Below, piece after piece: positions 1-6,834 of a stretch of DNA of 64,000 nucleotides. A program made the position numbers and the translations under genes. Each line of letters opens with the position of its first letter. The stretch's first letter is position 1. Source of the stretch: Streptomyces aureocirculatus (GTDB lineage Bacteria > Actinomycetota > Actinomycetes > Streptomycetales > Streptomycetaceae); assembly GCF_000720475.1 (NCBI RefSeq), contig NZ_JOAP01000012.1, positions 1 to 64,000 of the forward strand, given 5' to 3'. The notes under the pieces were generated by a model. That model saw nothing but the letters and a program-made list of their open reading frames with translations, made no database searches and was not told the DNA's origin.

Positions 1-237
1 CTCTACCGCGACGGCATCGACCGCCCGAAGCTGGTCCACTGGCTCCCCCGGCCACGGGTGGGCTCCACCCCCCCCTCCCCCCACGAATCCCGCACCCCGC
101 ACGCCCCACTCCCTGCCCGCCCCTCAACCCCGCACCACCGGCGACCGCACCGCGGATGGCCCCCACGGCGAATCCTCCCGGTGCCAGACAGAAACGACAG
201 AGGCACGGATGCGCGCACAGCCCGCGAAGTCCAGTGA
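1..237 (+). CDS. Possible 3' end of a gene cut by the window edge
   Basis: The frame open from base 1 reaches a TGA at 235-237. Its first residues (LYRDGIDRPKLVHWL) look like ordinary protein, but what follows is Pro/Arg/His-rich and looks like translated spacer. All three forward frames are open here, as is common at this GC content, so the open frame alone proves little. It would also overlap the next gene by about 30 bases. I do not recognise a family. It may be the C-terminus of an upstream gene with a frame error, or no gene. Confidence 0.22.
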   Translation, partial: LYRDGIDRPKLVHWLPRPRVGSTPPSPHESRTPHAPLPARPSTPHHRRPHRGWPPRRILPVPDRNDRGTDARTAREVQ

Positions 238-1063
238 ATGGCGGCGCAGGTTCGCCGACGAGGCCAGGTCCGAGCGGCCCGACCTGTCCTTGCTGTGCCT
301 GCTGCTCGCCGGGGAGGCGGACCCGGAGCTCGACGAGGCGGGCATGGACGCGGCGCAGATGGATCTCGACACCCTCGCGGGGCAACTGCCCTTTCGCCCC
401 GGCGGCCCGCGGGAGTGGGCCCTCGCGGTCGCCGAACTCCTCGGCGGGCGGCACGGCTTCCACGGCACCGCGGCCGACTACCAGCGCCTTGAGTCCTCCC
501 TGCTCCACCAGGTGCTGCGGCGCGGGCGCGGGTTGCCGATCCTGCTTTCGGTCGTCTGGATCGAGGTCGCGCGGCGCGCCGGCGCGCCGGTCTACGGCGT
601 CGCCCTGCCCGGCCACTTCGTCGTCGGCTTCGGCTCCGCCGACGCGTACGGCAAGCCGGAGCAGGTTCTGGCCGATCCGTTCAACGGCGGACGGCTGCTG
701 TCCGCCACGGACGCGGAGCAGTTGGTGGCGCAGGCGTCGGGGGGCAGGCTGAACCCCTCCCTGCTGACGGCGGCCGACCCGCTGAACATCATGCTGCGCA
801 TCCTCAACAACATCCGCGCCTGGGCCGCCGCCCGCTCCGAGCGCTCCCACGTCGCCCTGTGGGCCCTCGAACTGTCCCTCCTGCTCCCCGCCCACCCAGC
901 CCGCCTTCGCTACGAGCGTGCCCAACTCCTGGTCGAGCGCGGTGACTTCCTCGCGGGCGCGCGGGGCCTCGACGAGTACGCCGACGTGGTGGAGCCCATC
1001 GAGCCGACGACGGCGGAACGCGTACGCCTCCAGGCACGGGCGGCACGGGCGAAGCTCAACTGA
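209..1063 (+). CDS. SirB1-like transglutaminase-fold protein with C-terminal TPR, copy 1
   Basis: A 284-residue protein with the hallmark of the SirB1/transglutaminase-like N-terminal family around residues 104-122 (RGRGLPILLSVVWIEVARR), followed by GVALPGHFVVGFG near residues 131-143. The C-terminal part (about 190-284) reads like TPR helices, as in SirB1. The family is usually annotated only by fold; a protease or transglutaminase activity has not been established to my knowledge, and the classical Cys is not obvious here. The ATG at 209 has a GAGG about 6 bases upstream. The next gene is a clear paralogue in the same direction, about 100 bases downstream. Confidence 0.85.
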   Translation: MRAQPAKSSEWRRRFADEARSERPDLSLLCLLLAGEADPELDEAGMDAAQMDLDTLAGQLPFRPGGPREWALAVAELLGGRHGFHGTAADYQRLESSLLHQVLRRGRGLPILLSVVWIEVARRAGAPVYGVALPGHFVVGFGSADAYGKPEQVLADPFNGGRLLSATDAEQLVAQASGGRLNPSLLTAADPLNIMLRILNNIRAWAAARSERSHVALWALELSLLLPAHPARLRYERAQLLVERGDFLAGARGLDEYADVVEPIEPTTAERVRLQARAARAKLN

Positions 1064-1166
1064 CCCCCGCGGGCGCGGCCGGGGCGACCGGCGCGGGGCG
1101 CGGGCCGAGGGCGCTTCGTCGGGGTGGGGCGCGGTAGCGATCGGTCCTGCCGGGCACCACGCTCGT

Positions 1167-2078
1167 ATGCATCCCCGACCTGCCCCCACCACGCGGTGGC
1201 GCCGGGCCTTCGCCGCCGAGGCCAGGGCCGAGCGGCCGGACCTCGCGCGGCTGTGCCTGCTGATCGGCGCGGAGGTGGACCCCGCGCTCGACGCCCCGGG
1301 CATGGCGGCGGCACAGCGGCGCCTGGACCGGCTCACGGCCCTGCTCCCGCCCGTTCCTGGCTGCTGCCCGCACGCGGGGGCGGCCGCGGTCGCCGAACTG
1401 CTCGGCGTGCGCTGCGGCTTCGGCGGGCGCCCCGGCGACTATCAGCGCATCGAATCCGCGCTGCTGCATCAGGTGCTGCGGCGGGGGCGCGGACTGCCGA
1501 TCCTGCTCTCCGTCGTCTGGATCGAAGTCGCGCGGCGGGCGGGTTTCGCCGTCCACGGCGTCGCCCTGCCCGGTCACTTCGTCGTCGGCTTCGGCTCCCC
1601 CGGTGTCTGCGCCGAGGAGCCGCCCGACGCGTACGGCGGCTGCGGCCTCCACGGCTCCCCCGAGCGGTACGCGGAGCGCGTACTGGCCGATCCGTTCCAC
1701 GCGGGCCCCCTACTGACCCGTACGGACGTGCAGGTCCTCGTCGCGGGCGCCACCGGGGCACCGCTCGACCCGGCGATGCTGCGGCCCGTCGGCACGCTCG
1801 ACATCGTGCAGCGCGTCCTCAACAACATCCGCGCCTGGGCCGCGACGCGCCCCGAACGCTCCGACGTCGCCCTGTGGGCCGTGGAGCTGTCCCTGCTCCT
1901 GCCCGCGCACCCGGACCGCCTGCACCACGACCGGGCCCAGCTCCTCGTCCAGCGCGGGGACTTCTGGGCGGGCGCCGCCGGTCTCGACCGGTACGCGGAC
2001 GCCCTCGCCGTTTCCGACGAGACAGCGGCGGACGGGGTGCGGCAGCAGGCGCGGGCGGCACGGGCACGGCTCAACTGA
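1167..2078 (+). CDS. SirB1-like transglutaminase-fold protein, copy 2
   Basis: A 303-residue paralogue of the preceding gene. It shares the block RGRGLPILLSVVWIEVARR and the downstream GVALPGHFVVGFG exactly, and has the same length and domain order. It differs by a short insert after that block (about residues 152-162, Gly/Cys/Pro-rich) and a diverged N-terminus. The open frame extends upstream to 918, inside copy 1, but the ATG at 1167 aligns with the start of copy 1. The two genes therefore look like a tandem duplication. It ends about 50 bases from the 3' end of the convergent response regulator gene. Confidence 0.85.
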   Translation: MHPRPAPTTRWRRAFAAEARAERPDLARLCLLIGAEVDPALDAPGMAAAQRRLDRLTALLPPVPGCCPHAGAAAVAELLGVRCGFGGRPGDYQRIESALLHQVLRRGRGLPILLSVVWIEVARRAGFAVHGVALPGHFVVGFGSPGVCAEEPPDAYGGCGLHGSPERYAERVLADPFHAGPLLTRTDVQVLVAGATGAPLDPAMLRPVGTLDIVQRVLNNIRAWAATRPERSDVALWAVELSLLLPAHPDRLHHDRAQLLVQRGDFWAGAAGLDRYADALAVSDETAADGVRQQARAARARLN

Positions 2079-2126
2079 CCACCGGGAGCGGCGGACACCC
2101 GGGCCTGAACGGAGCCGGGCCCGCGC

Positions 2127-2798
2127 TCAGAGCCAGCCCTTTTCGCGGGCGATGCCCACCGCCTCGGCGCGGTTGCGTGCGGCCAGCTTCTGGATGGCCG
2201 TCGACAGATAGTTGCGGACCGTGCCCTGGGAGAGGTGCAGGGCGGCGGCCAGTTCGGCGTTGGCGGCGCCGTCGGCCGCGGCCCGCAGGATCTCGCGCTC
2301 GCGGTCGGTCAGCGGGTTCGCCCCCTCGGCGAGCGCGGCGGCCGCGAGGGCGGGGTCGATGACGCGCTCCCCGGCGAGGACCCTGCGTACCGCTTCGGCG
2401 AGCTGCGCCGCGGGCGCGTCCTTGACCAGGAAGGCGGCGGCCCCGGCCTCCATGGCGCTGCGCAGATAGCCGGGCCGCCCGAACGTGGTGAGCACGACGA
2501 CCTTGACGTCCGGCAGCGCGTCCCGCAGCTCGGCCGCCGCCTCGATGCCGGTGCACCCGGGCATCTCGATGTCCAGGAGCGCCACGTCGACGGCGTGGGC
2601 GCGGGCGGCGGCGAGGACCTCGTCGCCGCGGGCCGCCTGCGCGACGACCTCGATGTCCGGCTCCAGGCCGAGCAGCGCCGCGAGGGCCTCGCGGACCATC
2701 GACTGGTCCTCGGCGAGCAGCACCCGGACGGGGCGGTCGCCCGAGCCCTGCGGGCCTTCGGGTACGGAGGCTTCCGTGGGGCTGTGCGTGGCGGTCAT
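2127..2798 (-). CDS. LuxR/NarL-type response regulator
   Basis: A 223-residue response regulator. The receiver domain (about 24-140) has the acidic pair E30-D31, the phospho-acceptor D76 in LLDIEMPG, a Thr-Thr in VVLTTFG and Lys in FLVKDAP. The C-terminal LuxR helix-turn-helix (about 160-215) contains LTDREREIL and LSQGTVRNYL. The open frame runs far upstream, but the ATG at 2798 overlaps the TGA of the kinase gene (ATGA), so the two are translationally coupled. By context it is the partner of that kinase and probably controls the ABC transporter in the same operon. The likely site is the palindrome at 6071-6084 (inference). Confidence 0.93.
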   Translation of the reverse strand: MTATHSPTEASVPEGPQGSGDRPVRVLLAEDQSMVREALAALLGLEPDIEVVAQAARGDEVLAAARAHAVDVALLDIEMPGCTGIEAAAELRDALPDVKVVVLTTFGRPGYLRSAMEAGAAAFLVKDAPAAQLAEAVRRVLAGERVIDPALAAAALAEGANPLTDREREILRAAADGAANAELAAALHLSQGTVRNYLSTAIQKLAARNRAEAVGIAREKGWL

Positions 2799-4057
2799 GC
2801 AGACGATCCTAGGCGGCCCGGGGACACGGCCGCGGTGGGCTCCGCCTGGCCGCCGCCGTCCTGGCCCAGCGGTACGCGGGCCGCGATCCTGAACCCCTCG
2901 CGGCCACCGGCGCCGGGGCCGACGTCGAGGGTGCCGCCGACCGCCTCCAGGCGTTCGGTGAGTCCCGTCAGACCGTTGCCGTGACCGCTGCTGCCGGGCC
3001 CGGCGCCGGACGCGGGGCCCACGCCGTCGTCCTCGACCGCGAGCTCGAGGACGGGGCCCGCGAGGGTCTGGCGGCGGGTGAGGGTGACCGCGCAGCGGCG
3101 GGCGCCGCTGTGCCGCACGACATTGGTGACGGCCTCGCGCAGCGCCCAGGCGAGCGCGGCCTCCCGCTCCTCGTCCGGCGCGGCCCCGGGCCCCGGGGGC
3201 TCCAGGGGGACGTCGGCGTCGACGCCCGCGGCGGCCAGGGCCGTGCGCGCGCCGGCGAGCTGACCGGCGAGGGTGAGCCTGCGATAGCCGGTGACGGCCT
3301 CGCGCACGTCCACCAGGGCCTGGCGGCTGACCTGTTCGATGTCCGCCACCTGCTGGGCGGCCTTGTCCGGGTGGGCGGGGAGCATCCGCCCTGCCAGCTC
3401 GCTCTTCAGGGTGATCAGGGACAGGGAGTGGCCGAGCAGGTCGTGCAGGTCGCGGGCGAGGCGCAGCCGCTCCTCGTTGGCGGCGAGCTGGGCGACCGTC
3501 GCCCGCGCCTGCCTCAGCTCCACCGTCGTACGGATGAGCTGGCGCACGCCCGTCATCGCGAAGCCGACCAGGAGCGTCGTCACCCCGAGCCCGGGGAAGA
3601 GGTCGGCCGCACCGGTGTCGCGCATCCCGATCGCCATCATCGTCACGGTGATCGCGGGGATGATCCACACCGCCCGCCGCATCGGCAGCGCCGCGCCCGC
3701 CGACACCGCCGCGTACACGAACAGACCGAGCCAGGCCGTCCCCATGCCGAGGGCGAGGGCCACGGCGAGGACCAGGAGCACCGTGAACGTCGCGTACACC
3801 GCGCGCCACTCGTGGACCCTCGCCGTGTACCGGAAGACCAGGGCGAGGTAGCAGCCGACGAACGCCGTCAGACCGAGCGCGCCGAGGACCGTGGCGGCCG
3901 TGCCGTGGCCGCCGTCGACCAGATCCCGCACGGGCGCTGCCATGAAGATCAGCCAAATGCCGATCCAGAGCATCTTGGCCCGCCGCTGCCGCCGGTCGAG
4001 GACGGGCTGCCCGAAGGTGTGCAGGGGATGGCGCTCGGGGTCGAGTGGTGCGTTCAC
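2795..4057 (-). CDS. DesK/NarX-type sensor histidine kinase (HisKA_3)
   Basis: A 420-residue membrane kinase. About five hydrophobic segments lie in residues 28-175. The HisKA_3 dimerisation segment follows, with H205 in ARDLHDLLGHS, then an HATPase domain with N-box REAVTNVVRHSG, the DDGVGP G1 box and a GHGNGLTGL G2 box. An ATG at 4087 would add ten residues, but the GTG at 4057 overlaps the permease stop as GTGA, matching the other junctions of this operon, so I prefer it. The signal is unknown. Linkage to a drug-exporter-type ABC transporter suggests that it senses a membrane-active compound or envelope stress. Confidence 0.92.
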   Translation of the reverse strand: MNAPLDPERHPLHTFGQPVLDRRQRRAKMLWIGIWLIFMAAPVRDLVDGGHGTAATVLGALGLTAFVGCYLALVFRYTARVHEWRAVYATFTVLLVLAVALALGMGTAWLGLFVYAAVSAGAALPMRRAVWIIPAITVTMMAIGMRDTGAADLFPGLGVTTLLVGFAMTGVRQLIRTTVELRQARATVAQLAANEERLRLARDLHDLLGHSLSLITLKSELAGRMLPAHPDKAAQQVADIEQVSRQALVDVREAVTGYRRLTLAGQLAGARTALAAAGVDADVPLEPPGPGAAPDEEREAALAWALREAVTNVVRHSGARRCAVTLTRRQTLAGPVLELAVEDDGVGPASGAGPGSSGHGNGLTGLTERLEAVGGTLDVGPGAGGREGFRIAARVPLGQDGGGQAEPTAAVSPGRLGSSA

Positions 4058-4980
4058 GCCTTCAGTGTGTCCTTCCGGTACAGCCACGCGGCGCCACCCG
4101 CGAACGCCAGGAAGTACGCCACGAGCAGGACGATGTCCCTGGCGTGCGGCGCGTCACCGAGTTCGATGGCCCTGCCGAGCGCCGCGTAGGCGTGCGTGGG
4201 CAGCCACTCCGCCAGGTTCTGGAGCCAGTGCGGGAACGTCGTCGTCGGCATCCACAGGCCACCGAGCAGCGAGAGCGCGAAGTAGAGGATCATCGTGACC
4301 GGCCGCACCGCGTCCCCCGTGGCGCAGTAGCCGACGGCCACGCCGAGCGCGGCGAAGCACAGGCTGCCCGCCCAGATGGCGCCCGTCAGGGCCAGCCACT
4401 GCCAGGCGTCGAGGCGGACGTCCTTGACCACGGCGCCGGTCACGAAGACCACGACGATCGACGGCAGGCTGACCACGGCCGCACTCGCCGTCTTCGCGAG
4501 GACATAGCCGCGGCCCGGCAGGCTCGTCAGCCTGAGCTGGCGCACCCAGCCGCTCTCGCGCTCCTTGGCGATGCGCTCGCTGTTGCCCATGAGGACGGCC
4601 GTGAGCGCGCCGAACGACGCCATCGACACCATCATGAACGCGGGCATGCTCAGCCCGCTGTCGCCGACCTCGCTCGTGCTGTCCGCGCCCCCGGCGAGGA
4701 TCAGGAAGAGCAGCGCCGGGTAGATCACCGAGAAGAACAGGAACTTCTTGTTGCGCAGGGCCCGCCGCACCTCCAGACGTACGAGGGCTCCCACCCCCTT
4801 GTGCGTGGTCACGCGCTTCTCCTTGCCGGTGCTTGTACGGGATCGCTGGTCGAGGCCGGGTGCACTGTCCGTGCGGCCGGGGCCGGGTGCACTGTCCGTG
4901 CGGCCGGGGCCGGGTGCACTGTCCGTGCGGCCGGGGCCGGGCGCGCTGCCCGGGGTGTCGAGGTCGAGTGCGCCGTTCAT
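4054..4980 (-). CDS. ABC-2 type exporter permease
   Basis: A 308-residue ABC-2 permease of the daunorubicin-exporter (DrrB-like) type. Roughly six hydrophobic segments occur in residues 75-300, including the stretches around FFSVIYPALLFLILAGG and LYFALSLLGGLWMP. The ATG at 4980 overlaps the ATPase stop as ATGA. This start gives an unusual N-terminal tail in which the 9-residue unit GPGRTDSAP is repeated three times (about residues 15-41), encoded by a 27-base tandem repeat. Without the tail, a GTG about 55 codons downstream (VTTHKGVG) would give a normal-length permease, so the tail may be a recent addition or a start-site artefact. Confidence 0.9.
   Translation of the reverse strand: MNGALDLDTPGSAPGPGRTDSAPGPGRTDSAPGPGRTDSAPGLDQRSRTSTGKEKRVTTHKGVGALVRLEVRRALRNKKFLFFSVIYPALLFLILAGGADSTSEVGDSGLSMPAFMMVSMASFGALTAVLMGNSERIAKERESGWVRQLRLTSLPGRGYVLAKTASAAVVSLPSIVVVFVTGAVVKDVRLDAWQWLALTGAIWAGSLCFAALGVAVGYCATGDAVRPVTMILYFALSLLGGLWMPTTTFPHWLQNLAEWLPTHAYAALGRAIELGDAPHARDIVLLVAYFLAFAGGAAWLYRKDTLKA
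4858..4938. repeat. 27-bp minisatellite, three perfect copies
   Basis: Three head-to-tail identical 27-base units at 4858-4884, 4885-4911 and 4912-4938, with a partial fourth following. The unit is a multiple of three, so copy-number change would lengthen or shorten the N-terminal tail of the ABC permease by nine residues without a frameshift. Confidence 0.95.
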
Positions 4981-6011
4981 GCCGTCCTCGCCTCCTCCGC
5001 CGCGGTGATCGCGACGAACGCCTGCTCCAGGCCGAGGCCCGCGACCTCCAGGTTGCGGGGGTAGAACCCGAGGCCGTACAGCGCGTGCACGGTGGCGTCC
5101 GCGTCCGTCGACTGCAGCCGCACCGTGTGCCCCGAGTTGTGTGCCGCGGAGCCGCCGCGGGACACGGTCAGCGCCGACAGGCACGGCAGTTGCCGCAGCC
5201 GCTGTTCGAGCGCCGGTCCCGCCACTTCCTGAGTGTCGGCGTCGAGCAGGTCGAAGCTGACCTTGCGGGCGCCCGCCCTCGTCTTGATCTCGGCCGCCGT
5301 GCCGTCCGCGAGGAGGCGGCCCCGGTGCAGCACGAGGACGCGGTCCGCGATGGCGTCGGCCTCCTCCAGGTAGTGCGTGGCGAACAGGACCGCCCGGCCC
5401 TGGTCCGTCTGCTCCCGCATGGTCGCCCAGAACGCCTGCCGCGCCGTGACGTCCATGCCGGTCGTCGGCTCGTCAAGGACGATCAGATCGTTCGCTCCCG
5501 CCGTGGCGACGGCGAACCGCACCCGCTGCTCCTGGCCGCCGGAGAGCTTGTTGACCTTGCGGTCCGCGATCTGCGTGATGCCCGCCGCGGCCAGGACGTC
5601 GTGCACCCGGTGCGGCCGCGGGTGCAGCTCGCAGGCAAGGCCCACCAGTTCGCGCACGGTGACCTCGTCCATGAGCCCGCCGCTCTGCAGCATCGCCCCG
5701 AGCCGCCCGGCGGCGATGGCGTCGCGCGGGCTGGTGCCGAACACGCGCACCGTGCCGCTGTCGGGACGGCTCAGCCCGAGCAGCAGGTCGAGGGTGGAGG
5801 ACTTGCCCGCGCCGTTGGGTCCGAGCAGCGCGACCGTCTCACCGGGGTACAGGTCCAGGGTCAGACCGTCGACGGCCTTCACCTCTCCGTACGCCTTGGA
5901 CACCTGCTGAAAGCTCACCGCGCTCCCGGACTTCCCGGTGCTCCCGGCGCTCCCGGCGCTCCCCGTCACGGTCCCCGCGGCCGCGCCCGCCGCATTCACT
6001 GTCGTCGTCAT
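4977..6011 (-). CDS. ABC exporter ATP-binding protein (DrrA-like)
   Basis: A 344-residue ATPase. The first 30 residues are Ala/Gly/Ser-rich. It then shows Walker A GPNGAGKSS (64-72), the signature LSGGQEQRVRFAVATA, Walker B LIVLDEPTTGMD and the H-loop FATHYLEEAD, with a C-terminal DrrA-type extension. ATGs at 6020 and 6011 are both possible. The second has GGAG six bases upstream, while the first has no clear ribosome site, so 6011 is chosen. It is the first gene of the ATPase-permease-kinase-regulator operon, which suggests efflux of a toxic or self-made compound under two-component control. Confidence 0.93.
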   Translation of the reverse strand: MTTTVNAAGAAAGTVTGSAGSAGSTGKSGSAVSFQQVSKAYGEVKAVDGLTLDLYPGETVALLGPNGAGKSSTLDLLLGLSRPDSGTVRVFGTSPRDAIAAGRLGAMLQSGGLMDEVTVRELVGLACELHPRPHRVHDVLAAAGITQIADRKVNKLSGGQEQRVRFAVATAGANDLIVLDEPTTGMDVTARQAFWATMREQTDQGRAVLFATHYLEEADAIADRVLVLHRGRLLADGTAAEIKTRAGARKVSFDLLDADTQEVAGPALEQRLRQLPCLSALTVSRGGSAAHNSGHTVRLQSTDADATVHALYGLGFYPRNLEVAGLGLEQAFVAITAAEEARTA

Positions 6012-6070
6012 GTGCTCCATTCTTGCTGGTCAGAGCCCTGCGTGGCAGTGTCGTCCGTACGCGGCCCCGG

Positions 6071-6084
6071 ATGACAGATGTCAT
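6071..6084. promoter_or_regulatory. Palindrome upstream of the ABC/two-component operon
   Basis: ATGACAGATGTCAT is two 6-base arms around a 2-base centre, about 60 bases upstream of the ATPase start and about 100 bases upstream of the divergent reductase gene. Two further GATGAC motifs follow at about 6093 and 6111. The position fits an operator for the LuxR-type regulator of the operon; the assignment is inferred. Confidence 0.5.
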
Positions 6085-6181
6085 GCGCGGGAGATGACTC
6101 CCACCACGGCGATGACTTTCCGGCGCGGCGCCGGTCTCATGGTCGGCACATACAGCGGAACCCGGCAGAGGAGCGAAACCC

Positions 6182-6781
6182 ATGCGCATCGTGGTCAGCC
6201 AGTTCACCAGTCTGGACGGCGTGGTGCAGGCACCGGGCGGCCCGGATGAGGACACCGACGGCGGCTTCGCGCACGGTGGCTGGTCGCACCCGTACTTCGA
6301 CGCGGAGGTGGTCGGCGGCGCGTTCGACGACGCGTTGAGCACGGCCGACGGACTCTTGTTCGGACGCCGCACCTGGCGGACGATGGCCGGGGCGTGGCCG
6401 GAGCGCGGCGGGGACCCGTTCGCCGACCGAATGAACTCGATCAAGAAGTACGTGGTGTCGTCGACGCTCGGCGAAGCGGATCTGACCTGGAACAACACCA
6501 CGCTCATCGAAGGTGACAAGGCCCTCGACCAGATCGGGGAGCTGCGCGCCACCGAGGGCGGCGATCTGCTGATCATGGGCAGCCCGACCCTGGCGCGCTC
6601 GCTCCTGAGCGCGGGCCTGGTGGACGAACTACGCCTGATGATCATGCCGGTGCTGCTCGGCGGCGGAAAGTCGATCTTCCCGGACGACGCCGTGAAGCGC
6701 CCCCTGGAGCTGGTCTCCACGGTCGCGAGCGGCAACGGGGTGCAGGTGTGCACCTACCGCCCTGCGGCCGGGGGCGAGTAG
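6182..6781 (+). CDS. Dihydrofolate reductase-like protein (RibD C-terminal domain)
   Basis: A 199-residue single-domain protein of the RibD_C/DHFR superfamily. The N-terminal strand is MRIVVSQFTSLDGVV. LLFGRRTWRTM follows near residues 58-68, then KYVVSSTL, and GGDLLIMGSPTLARSLL near 120-137, which forms the nucleotide-binding region. The C-terminal DELRLMIMPVLLGGGKSIF is typical of the family. Such proteins bind NADPH, but the substrate is generally unknown and they are rarely true DHFRs. A GAGG about 14 bases upstream of the ATG is a modest ribosome site. It is transcribed alone, divergent from the ABC operon, and ends at a strong hairpin. Confidence 0.9.
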   Translation: MRIVVSQFTSLDGVVQAPGGPDEDTDGGFAHGGWSHPYFDAEVVGGAFDDALSTADGLLFGRRTWRTMAGAWPERGGDPFADRMNSIKKYVVSSTLGEADLTWNNTTLIEGDKALDQIGELRATEGGDLLIMGSPTLARSLLSAGLVDELRLMIMPVLLGGGKSIFPDDAVKRPLELVSTVASGNGVQVCTYRPAAGGE

Positions 6782-6816
6782 AACGGGCGGGACACCGGGA
6801 GGTGTCCCGCCCGTTC
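6781..6816. terminator. Perfect 16-bp stem-loop between convergent genes
   Basis: Arms 6781-6796 and 6801-6816 are exact reverse complements around the loop GGGA. The hairpin starts at the last base of the reductase stop codon and lies 19 bases from the stop of the convergent membrane-protein gene, so it can serve both strands. There is no T-tract, which is usual for Streptomyces terminators. Confidence 0.88.
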
Positions 6817-6834
6817 CGCGTTCGGGTCCAGGGG

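Noticed and set aside
2127..3956. A single 609-residue kinase-regulator fusion
   Set aside because: The upstream part of that frame is out of frame with the kinase, which has its own frame; the regulator begins at 2798 with a 4-base overlap.
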